Positions 52,470 through 60,850 of a DNA stretch of 64,000 nt are shown piece by piece. The DNA is from Closterium sp. NIES-65. Its lineage: Eukaryota; Streptophyta; Zygnematophyceae; Desmidiales; Closteriaceae. The translations under genes and the position numbers were made by a program. Under the pieces are notes generated by a model that was given only the letters and a program-made list of their open reading frames with translations, was not told the DNA's origin and did no database searches. Positions within the stretch are counted from its first letter, which is position 1. Every line of letters begins with the position of its first letter. The stretch is taken from assembly GCA_948144175.1 (NCBI GenBank), contig CANXME010002068.1, positions 744,001-808,000 on the forward strand, in the 5' to 3' direction.

Positions 52470-53514
52470 CGCCCCCATAAGTGCCTGTAGGGAAGAAAGT
52501 GCAGTCAACGCCCCCATAATGGGGTACACCATACAGGTGCAGCGGAAGAAACAGATGCAGGCAAAAGCAGTGGTAACCGGTGCAAAAGTGGCAGAAACAG
52601 CTGTAGCCAACCCTCAGCCAAGGAAGAAGTAGTAACAGGTGTGGGAGGCGGCAGGTCGCCTGAGGAGCAGGCTCTGTGGCTGCATCAGGCAGCAGGACAG
52701 CAGCGGCTCGACGGCAGCACCTGCAGGCCCCAGCAGCAGAAAACAGAATACAGGGCAGGTGGCGACAGGGGCGACAGCTGGAGGTGCCAAAGTAGCAGCG
52801 GGCTGCAGCAGCAGATACCCGGCTGTCTTCCGCCACCCTCTCTCACCCTCCCCCCCACAGCTGCAAACGCAGCAGTGAGAGAGAGAGGAGGGGGGACGGC
52901 TGTTGGTGCTGCAAAATCTCTCTCACCAACCCCTCACACTCCCCCCCATCCCCCATAGCGACAGGCGCTGCAGGGAGAGAGAGGAGAGAGGAGGGCATCG
53001 GTTGGTTCCTGCGGGTACACTCCCGCCACCCTTTTACCCTCCCCCCCACAGCGACAGTCGCGTATGGGGCGACAAATGATGACGGCAGCTGCTGCAGACT
53101 GCTCACAGCGGTCGCCCCGACACACCACCTCCCCCATGGTCCCCCACTCCCACGACCTCCCCCCACAGTAGGAGCGCGCACGGCAGCAGCAAGTGCGACA
53201 GCTGCAGTGGGGACCGCGGGAGGGTGGGCGGGGATAGCTGCTCGAGCGCGACGAGCGGAATAGGGGGCCGAAACGGAGGCGCGACGAGGCGACGTCGGGG
53301 CAGCGTGGCCGCGAACGACGGGGCGACGAGGCAGCGCGACGAGCAGAGCGCCGCCTTCGCCCCGTCGATCGCACTGACGATCGAAACCGTCGCGGATTTT
53401 CACGCGACGGTCGCACTGACGGCCCGATCGCAGTAGAAAGTCGTTGGGAGGGAGGGCCGCCATGACAGGGTCGAAAATTGGTGGGCCCATTGGTCGAAAT
53501 CTAGCTCGATACCA

Positions 53515-53744
53515 TCTCAGAAGTAGTTAAGACTTAGGCACTAGGGTGTTGGGTAGAACGAGAGTGACGAGAGGAAGGGGTCGAGGGAGTTTGACAAAAG
53601 AGGGTGATTCAATATTGAGCGAGGGTACAAATAGGAAAGAACAAACAAGAAAGGTGCACCACCAAACAGAAACTTCTATGACTACAGTATTCTACACTAC
53701 AGGCAGTTACAAAACAATATATAGAGTTATATATTATTCTGACA
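53515..53744 (-). repeat. 5' LTR of element L
   Basis: No difference from 52240-52469 was seen by eye. The primer site on the minus strand starts right after it at 53514. Confidence 0.88.
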
Positions 53745-53749
53745 GTCGA

Positions 53750-55720
53750 CCCCACCGGCGGATTTTCTGGTTCCCGAGCCTTCGCTTCACCCTCCGACGC
53801 TGCTGACTGGGAAGAAGAAAACGTCGACGGCGCCTCCGAAGCTGCTGGACCCCTTCCCTACTGCTCCGTCCCAATCCCCATGGATGAGGAAAATCCTCGC
53901 GACAGCAACAATGCCGACGTCTACTACCATTTCGCCGACACTGGTTACGTAACACCCCAACCCGTCAACACCGACATCTCTGAACGATACGGCCCCGGAT
54001 TCGCACCTGATCCTGAAGCGGGAGACGAAGCAGTCTATCCCGAGGATCCCTTGCTGAACCGTCACACCCCCAGCGGACTCCAAGTCCCGGGACTCGTCGC
54101 TGCAGTGCACGGGCCTTCGTCGCCACCTGAAGAGCCTCGCTCTGTCAAGCAGGCTCTGGGGGGGGAACACAAAGAAAAATGGCGCGAAGCCATGGAAAAG
54201 GAGTTAAAAGCGCTTTCAGACCGCAACACCTGGAAGGTCGTCCCTGCATCACTCGCACAAGACAGACCCATTCTCTCCGGAAAATGGGTATTCCGGATCA
54301 AAACCAACTCCGACGGAACCATCGAACGATTTAAAGCTCGATGGGTCGTCCGCGGATTCGACCAAGAGTATGGTCGCGACTTCACTGAAACTTTTGCACC
54401 AGTCAGTCGACATACTTCCCTGCATATACTCCTTGCCATCGCCGCCTCACGTCGCCGCCCACTCCGACAAATCGACGTCGCCAACGCTTTTCTGTACGCC
54501 CCATTCGACGCTGAAATCTTCGTCGAACAGCCCCACGGGTTCGTCGACGACCCTTCCCTTGTCTGCCAACTACTTAAATCACTATACGGAATTAAGCAGG
54601 CACGGCGACTCTGGCAGCAGTACCTGCACGCACGACTTAAACGCATCGGATTCAACCAACTGCCCCATGACCAGGGCATGTATCGCCTCACTCACGACAA
54701 CGACTACGTCCTGCTAATCGTCTACGTCGACGATTTACTTTACATCGGGTCAACTACCACCATCGTCACTTGGTTCGAAAAGGAGCTTCAGACAGATCTC
54801 TCTCTCACAGTCTCACCCAACGTCACGCAGTACCTAGGGCTCAACATTCTCGACGAAGACAACGCCATTCGTCTCAGCGCCTCAAAATACGCAAGCACTA
54901 TCGCCGAACGCTTCTGCTTCACACCGACGCACGTCGCAACACCCTACAGTCACTTATCGCCCGACCCAACTGAAGAAACCAACCTACTGCCGCCTGCCGG
55001 AATCCAGGAATATCAACAGAAACTGGGCTGCCTACTCTTTGCCGCCGTTACGTGCCGACCGGACTTATCCTACAGCGCCAGCCAGCTAGCGACCTACCTC
55101 AAGCGCCCAGAACAACGTCACCTCAAGGAACTCAACCGTGCCCTTCTCTACTTCATCTCGACGCCAACAGTTGGCTTAACGTATCACAAGAGCACGACGT
55201 CCGACCTAAAACTACTCGGCTACGTCGACGCTGATCACGCTGCTGATCGTGTCGATCGTCGCTCTCGCACCGGCTACATTTACCGTCTCGAGCCCGTCGG
55301 AACTATCTCCTGGCAATCAAGTAAGCAGGAACTCGTCGCACTATCATATGCTGAAGCATAGTATATTGCTCTCTGCACCGCTACCAAGGAAGGTCTGTAC
55401 CTGCGCGAACTGCTGGAAGAAGCGAAAATTGCGAAAGTACCCAGCTTCTTGCTTTTCTGCGACAACCAGTCCGCGATACGGATCGCGAACAAGAATGGCT
55501 TCGCCAACAGAACCAAGCATATCGCACTGCGATACTTCTTCGTGAAAGACGAAATTGAGAAGGGAAAACTCCAGCTGGACTACTGCCCGACCACCGAGAT
55601 GGCAGCAGATTATCTCACCAAGAAGCTACCAAAGGGGAAATTCGAGTACTGCATGCTGCTCACCGGATTGGGCCACGTCACCGAAGCTGACCACGTCAAC
55701 ACTCCAGAAACGAAGGGGAG
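53750..55720 (+). pseudogene. pol: Copia G reverse transcriptase and RNase H
   Basis: It begins after the integrase C terminus with an acidic linker. RT follows (from about 54130) with KWREAMEKELKAL, GKWVFRIKTNSDG, QIDVANAFL, PHGFV and LYGIKQARRLW, and catalytic YVDDLLYIG (about 54724). RNase H (55210-55600) has GYVDADHAADRVDRRSRTGY and EGLYLRELL, then the NRTKHIALRYFFVKDEI block and the end near 55740. One TAG at 55359-55361 replaces the Glu of the usual EAEY motif. Otherwise 494 codons are open. Confidence 0.92.
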
Positions 55721-56123
55721 TGTTGGGAATATAAACGCATGACTTAGTGCGTTTCTGTAGTATCGAACCTCACCCGATACTGAAGCACAACAAAAGGGGT
55801 ATGAAGTCGAAAAAGGCGCGTACCACATCAAACCGCAACTGGAGGTTGCGAGCTGTAACCGCCTGGAGGTTACGTAACAGCAAGCGACGCTTCAGTGAAC
55901 AGTAACCACGTCGATAGTCGAAGCGTTACGCGTCTCGATAAACATAACCGCTTCCTGTAATCTATCTTTCCTATATATTCCTGTATGCTCTTTGCTTTAA
56001 TCAATTACTTGTTCTCACATACCAGCACAAGTACATTCACTCAAAGGACTTCCGCTGTGCTACTCTAGCACCTACTAGCCTATTCTCTGCAAAGATCCTA
56101 AGGCTGAAATCCTCAGCCCAACA
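55721..56123 (+). repeat. 3' LTR of Copia G
   Basis: A 403-bp direct copy of 26537-26939 with about two differences by eye. It is preceded by the purine tract AACGAAGGGGAG. Confidence 0.92.
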
Positions 56124-57224
56124 CGCATAAACCGGGCCATATTAGACCACATATGCGAGGGAATGCACCATGTATTGCACCCAGTCATACATAGGCACAC
56201 ACTGCCTATCCGAGTAGCTATTCTGATCCCTATAAAATAATTTGCGAGCGCCATGGCGTACATCGATCTTGCTTTTTGGTTCGGGGTCCCTAAAACGCTA
56301 TGTCATAGGCTTGTTGATTTGTTTTTGCAGAATTTCCCGCGGATTTTTAAGAAGGCCTGGGTCCGATTTCCAACGCAAGACGAGATGCGGGTCATGGTGG
56401 AGGAAATTAAGAGCATCAAAGGTGTTCCAGCGGTTATTGGTGCCATTGATGGCACCCATGTCCAGATCCGGGGAATGGAAGGGCATCGGTCGGAGCATTA
56501 TACGCGCAAATCACAGTATGCCGTACAGCTGCAAGTAACATGCGACGCTAGAGGAATTATCTGGGATTATTTGATAGGCTTTCCGGGCACAGCTCATGAC
56601 CAGCGGGTGTTCATACAATCCAACCTCTACAAACGACTGGAAAATGGTGACATCGCCCCATACCAGCTAGTCGGCGATGCGGCTTATCCCCTCCGCGACT
56701 TTTGCCTCACGCCATTGCACGCTCCGACTGGCCGCCTCATGCTCGAGTGGCAGCAGACATTCAACTACTGCCAATCTGCAACCCGCATGTCCGTGGAGCG
56801 CACGATCGGCCAGTTCAAGGGCCGGTACCGGCTGTTCGCTGGCCGTCACGATTGTGCGCTCTGGCGGGTTCTCGCCGGCGCCAGTTGTGTGTTTATCCTG
56901 CACAATATGGGCATTGGGATGGCAGGGCCACGCATGAAGACCCCAAACATCAGATGGGCGGCTATTTCACTCACCCGGGACCCGTGGTGGACGCGCAGAG
57001 AACTCGCCGAGTATAAGTGGGAGGCATGTGACATTGTCACGCCGTTCGAACTGAAGGAACGCCGTAAAAGGCTCGGAATGGCACTGCATAACGCATACCT
57101 TAAACGACGTCGTCAGCACCGCCACTCCTCAACCTCGTCGCTGAGCGTGGCATTGTCTGCATCCGGCCATGCGTTGTCACCGCCAGCACGTCCGCGGGAG
57201 AAGCGAAGCGGGCGACTAGTTTGA
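56124..57224 (+). pseudogene. PIF/Harbinger transposase (DDE_Tnp_4), main part
   Basis: The frame continues from 26536 after removal of Copia G. A TAA at 56238-56240 interrupts it just before FASAMAYIDLAFWFGVPKTL (the helix-turn-helix region). The catalytic core has VIGAIDGTHVQIRG (Asp codon 56448), LVGDAAYPLRDF (Asp codon 56676) and RMSVERTIGQFKGRY (Glu codon 56796), the DDE triad. From the ATG at 56253 the frame is open for 323 residues to a basic, Ser-rich C terminus. The active enzyme would cut at the terminal repeats together with the Myb-like ORF1 partner. This copy is broken twice. Confidence 0.92.
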
Positions 57225-57495
57225 GACTGCTGGCTTGCCATCCACTCCCGGATTACTCCGGTGATCTGGGAGACGCCCTCCTCTGAGCATCGCGTGAGAG
57301 TGTCGGCCAAAAGTTGAGCAGCCGCCATAGTTGCTGTCTCGTTGATGCGACGTTTTGCGCTCGGGGGTGTGCCGCAGCCTGCAGGCACATAGGCATTGGG
57401 GTGGAAAAAGTGTACACAATTTGAAATGCCTTGTTTGAAATCGCGAAGGTGATTGTGTACTTTGGTTCAGTAGCAAACGGTGAACTACAACTTAG
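57225..57495. other. Convergent gene spacer within Harbinger P
   Basis: This lies between the ends of the transposase (plus) and ORF1 (minus). No further gene was recognised; 3' processing signals for both are expected here. Confidence 0.5.
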
Positions 57496-58359
57496 TCACA
57501 TCCCCGTTCTGAATAACTCACATGTTGTAGTCGTAGCGTCGGTTTTCGTGGGCTTAGGGATGTTCAGGCCTGGATCGACGGTAACGTCGTCAGCATCGCC
57601 ACCATCCAGTGTGTGCGGGCCTGCCGCTGCAGTGTCCTTATAGAAAAGGACCATCCACTCCCACCACGGGGGCTTGATGACAGTTGCCCCACCCGACGCA
57701 GAGTCCCCCTTCGTCACCTACTTCCACAAGGCCTTCAACCGTTTCCACTGGTTGGTGCACGCGGTAGCGTTGCGGCTCCAGTCGGGGTGCTGGAGCTTAA
57801 TGTGCTCGCAGAGACGCAGCCAGTATTGGGAGCCTTGCTTCCCAGTCATCTGCTGCAGCTCGTCCTTCGTGAACCAACGAGCTACAACTAGGATGGTCGA
57901 CTCCTTCAGCGTCCACTCAATACGAGCGCCAGGCCCCGGGCTGCTGTTCACCTTAGCAGGGCTGCGCACTGCAGACTTTCCCTTCCGCTTCCCGTCAGAG
58001 TGCGAGGCAGCCGCAGATTGATCGTGATCGGCTTGAGCAGCTGTTGCATCGTCCTGATCAGGGCCGTTGTATTCAGCGATGCCGTGCCAGGCGGCAACGG
58101 CATCGTCGCGATCGGAGCTGGCAGCATCGTCCTCATCGTCCGAATCCTTCTCAATGTATTCGTCGTCCATGTCGTATTCACGGGGCAAGACTGTTGCTTG
58201 CTTCGGGTTTGAGCTCGCGGCTCCCACGCTACGTAACGGACGGGCGGTTGGTTTTCCGGCCGCGATTTCGGCATTCATCCATTTGACATAGGCTAGGTCC
58301 TCCACACTCCAACCTTCGTCGTCTGCTGGACGAACTAATCCTTTGCGTTTGCGTGCCAT
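57496..58359 (-). pseudogene. Harbinger ORF1, Myb/SANT-like DNA-binding protein
   Basis: The start at 58359 gives MARKRKGLVRPADDEGWSVE. An acidic, low-complexity middle follows (DDEDDAASSDRDD), then the trihelix/Myb-like domain: EWTLKESTILVVARWF, QYWLRLCEHIKLQHP, and ACTNQWKRLKALWK. An in-frame TAG (57718-57720), probably from CAG, breaks it. The same frame then continues KPPWWEWMVLFYKDTAAA to the stop at 57496, which fits the family's C-terminal half. In PIF/Harbinger elements this protein binds transposon ends and recruits the transposase. Confidence 0.85.
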
Positions 58360-58763
58360 GGCTAGCTGCTAAAGATCGATGATAATGTTCCTAATCTATG
58401 TCACGGTTTTGTATGCTTTGACTGATCTATGCAATTCTATGTTGTTGTTGGTTCCTTGTTTGCTGTGGTTTGTGGAACGTGTCGAACGTGCTGGTGCACT
58501 GGATGGCTTTGTGGCGGGAATTGAGATAAATGTTGGGAATCGTGAAAAATGAGCACGTAAGCTTCCCGTTGCACATTCGCCACGTCACAGTCGTGCGCAG
58601 GTTAAAGTGACGGGTGAGACTCATGCTTTGACGCTTACGCGATTCTGTGGACGTGCACAGTGGGTTCCGCGTCGTTGAGCGACATGGTGCGATCGATTTC
58701 ATTCGTGCGCGTTCACGGTACAAGCCTGACACGAGGCGTTCTATAACGTGCGTACAACGAATA
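58360..58763. other. Harbinger P right non-coding region
   Basis: This is the promoter side of ORF1 up to the right terminal repeat. No additional gene was recognised. Confidence 0.5.
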
Positions 58764-58813
58764 TGCGAAGCTGATAAGAGGATGCCCTGACAAGGGGCCG
58801 TAGGAACATGCCC
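58764..58813 (-). repeat. Right terminal inverted repeat of Harbinger P
   Basis: It ends GGGGCCGTAGGAACATGCCC, followed by TTA. Inward it reads CTTATCAG-type motifs in inverse orientation. It is nearly the same as the left end over almost 50 bp. Confidence 0.9.
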
Positions 58814-58816
58814 TTA

Positions 58817-58911
58817 GGATTTTTGCAGGACTAAATTCTGGGTAGGACAATGTAATAGCGGAAGCGTTTAGTGCCAAGTTTGTGAACCACCTTGCGCTGG
58901 TATGTGAGGGC
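58817..58911 (-). repeat. Right piece of LTR M1
   Basis: It resembles the first part of the following M LTR: both contain TTTGCAGG, TAGCGGAAGCGTT, and GTGAACCACCTTGCGCT. It joins the left piece at 24748-24770 across Harbinger P. It ends at AGGGC exactly where the next LTR begins. Confidence 0.75.
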
Positions 58912-59357
58912 TGTTGGGCTGAAAAGCCCTTAGGTAGGATCTTTGCAGGGGTGAACTCTAGGTAGAGTTGGTGTAGTAGCGGAAGCGTTAATTAAAGGGT
59001 TGTGAACCACCTTGCGCTAGTATGTGAGGGCAAAGTAAGTTGATTAAAGCAAAGAGATACAGGATTATATAAGAGTACAAGGAATACGAAGAGATACGGT
59101 TATAACTACTTTACTGTTGCTGTTGCGGTTCGATACAGTGACGACTCGGGCAACTGATCTGTAACGAGTCAGTTCTGTGTCCTTGCTGTCGTGCTGTACT
59201 TGTCAGGTCAAAGGTCGCTGACCTTTGTCTTTCACGTAACCTCTAGCAACCGCTCAACCTCCGAGGGTTGACTCGCCGGTGCTTCGATATACTTCGCTTC
59301 GCTTCTGACTTGGTGTTTTGACACGACAGAGGCGCTTAGGACCGATTGTTTCCAACA
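58912..59357 (-). repeat. 3' LTR of Copia M (446 bp)
   Basis: On the minus strand it starts TGTTGGAAACAATCGG and ends CTTTTCAGCCCAACA. It is preceded on that strand by the purine tract AGAAGCGAAGGGGAG. Confidence 0.85.
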
Positions 59358-59580
59358 CTCCCCTTCGCTTCTAGAGTGTCCCTGACATGGCTCTGTCCAG
59401 TCAGCAGCATGCAGTATTCGAACTTCTGCTTTTCGAGCTTCTTGGTCAGGTAGTCAGCTGCCATCTCGGACGTGGGATAGTATGACAGCTCGAGCCTTCC
59501 CTTCTCGATCTCGTCCTTCACGAAGAAATATCGCAGGGCGATGTGTTTCGTCCTGTTAGCGAAGCCGTTCTTGTTGGCGA
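59358..59580 (-). pseudogene. pol: Copia M RNase H C-terminal fragment
   Basis: On the minus strand: FANRTKHIALRYFFVKDEI, then TSEMAADYLTKKL, FEYCMLLTG and the end near the LTR. It is close to the C terminus of Copia G, so M belongs to the same broad lineage. It is cut by Copia N at 59580; the remainder lies beyond the window. Confidence 0.85.
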
Positions 59581-59712
59581 AGTCAGATTATTATAGCTGA
59601 TGCATGTTTGTAGGCTATAGTGGGGTAGCACATATGGGGTACGGCTTTCTAGGGTTGTATTTGTACCCAACACTGGCTTAGTCATTTCATTCCTGTTCTC
59701 TCATCTCTCACA
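59581..59712 (+). repeat. 5' LTR of Copia N (about 132 bp)
   Basis: It reads AGTCAGATTATTATAG...CATCTCTCACA. The first base is A rather than the expected T of TGTCAG. It contains GGCTATAGTGGGGTA. The primer site TGGTATAGAGC follows at 59713, and GGGCCC lies at 59751-59756. Confidence 0.8.
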
Positions 59713-59756
59713 TGGTATAGAGCGAGTCCTTCCTAAGGACTGTTTTTTTGGGGCCC

Positions 59757-60850
59757 ACCAAAGCGCGCCCCGAGGCGCGCATTTTTTTTTCGCGACCCTT
59801 CGGGTCGCCATTGCTCTCGCGGCCCCGCTGTCCCTCTGACGCGGCCCCGCCACCCCTGCTTGACGCGGCCCCGCCGCCTTCTCTGCAGCGGCCCCGCCGC
59901 CTCCTCTGACGCGGCCCCGCCGCCCGCTAATCGCGGCCCCGCCGCCGGCTCTTACGCGGCCCCGCCGCCGGCTCTGACGCGGCCCCGCCGCCCGCTGATC
60001 GCGGCCCGCCGCCGGCCCTGACGCGTCCCCGCCATCGGCTCTGACGCGGCCCCACCGCCGGCTCTTAGCCGGCCTCGCCGCCGGCTCCAACGCGGCCCCG
60101 CCGCCCGCCTCGACGAGGCCCCGCCGCCGGCTCTGACGCGGCCCCGCCGCCGCCTCCTGATCGCGGCCCCGCCCCGGCTCTCTCGCGGCCTCGCCGCCGG
60201 CCCTGACGCGGCCCCGCCCCGGCTCTCACGCGGCCCCGCCGCCGGCTCTCTTGCGGCCCCGCCACCGGCTCTCTTGCGGCCCCGCCCCGGCTCTCTTACG
60301 GCCCCTGCCGCCGGCCCTGACGCGGCCCCTACCTCGGCTCTCTTGCGGCCCTGCCGCCAGCTCTGAAGCGGCCCCGCCCCGGCTCTCACGCGGCCCCTGC
60401 CCCGGCTCTCAAGCAGCCCCGCCGCCGGCCCTCACGCGGCCCTGCCGTCGGCTCCAACGCGGCCCCGACCCGGTTCCTTCACGCGGCCCCGCCCCGGTTC
60501 CTTCACGCGGCCCTGCCGCCCCACCTGCAGCAGTCGGGCAGCCGTGCAGCCGAGCCGCCCGGGAGCCGAGCCGCCCTACACTCGAGCCGCCCTGTCGCCG
60601 AGCCGCCCGGGAGCCGAGCCGCCCTGCCCCCGAGCCGCCCTGCCGCCGAGCCGCCCGGGAGCCGAGCCGCCCTGCACCCGAGCCGCCCTGCCGCCGAGCC
60701 GCCCGGGAGCCGAGCCGCTGTGCACCCGAGCCGCCCGGTCGCCGAGCCGCCTTTCTGCTGAGCTGCACGACCTGCCCTGCCTGGTGAGCACAGTCCCACT
60801 GTCACAGCGAGCTCTTTCCCTACTGCTTGCACTGCGTCGCTGTCGTCGCC
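59757..60850 (+). repeat. GC-rich tandem-repeat leader of Copia N
   Basis: The first block uses CGGCCCCGCCGCCGGCTCT-like units (59815-60510). The second uses CGAGCCGCCCGGGAGCCGAG-like units (60540-60760). It runs directly into the gag ATG at 60851. Confidence 0.87.

Larger units (their letters stand above)
52240..53744 (-). mobile_element. Non-autonomous LTR retrotransposon L
   Basis: A minus-strand element of 1505 bp has 230-bp LTRs (52240-52469 and 53515-53744) that appear identical. GTCGA duplications flank it (52235-52239 and 53745-53749). The interior (52470-53514) is GC-rich with no Gag or Pol domain. It includes short near-repeats of CTCTCTCACC...CCCCCCAC type (about 52840-53050). The primer site (TGGTATCGAGC, minus) and the GGGCCCACC motif (53483-53488) resemble the autonomous short-LTR elements. 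Confidence 0.9.
26537..56123 (+). mobile_element. Copia element G, with three nested insertions
   Basis: A plus-strand Ty1/Copia element has 403-bp LTRs (26537-26939 and 55721-56123) and perfect CGCAT duplications (26532-26536 and 56124-56128). Its own sequence is about 6.1 kb in four pieces (26537-27580, 34853-36159, 50884-52239, 53750-56123), separated by I, J (with K) and L. Its style differs from the short-LTR group: less GC-rich, and a canonical CCHC knuckle. Only about two LTR differences were seen, so it is young despite hosting three insertions. Confidence 0.92.
24771..58813. mobile_element. PIF/Harbinger transposon P, expanded by nested insertions
   Basis: Terminal inverted repeats of nearly 50 bp (GGGCATGTTCCTACGGCCCC at both ends; a handful of mismatches inward) are flanked by TTA duplications (24768-24770 and 58814-58816). 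This is the 3-bp target typical of PIF/Harbinger. Its own sequence is 24771-25097, 26302-26536 and 56129-58813, about 3.2 kb, a normal size for the family. It carries a DDE transposase (plus) and a Myb/SANT-like ORF1 (minus), tail to tail. Both genes have one premature stop, and the transposase is also split by Copia G. Confidence 0.92.

Noticed and set aside
56253..57224. Domesticated HARBI1-like host gene
   Set aside because: It lies inside matching terminal repeats with TTA duplications next to a Myb-like ORF1, and carries disruptions, so it belongs to a transposon.
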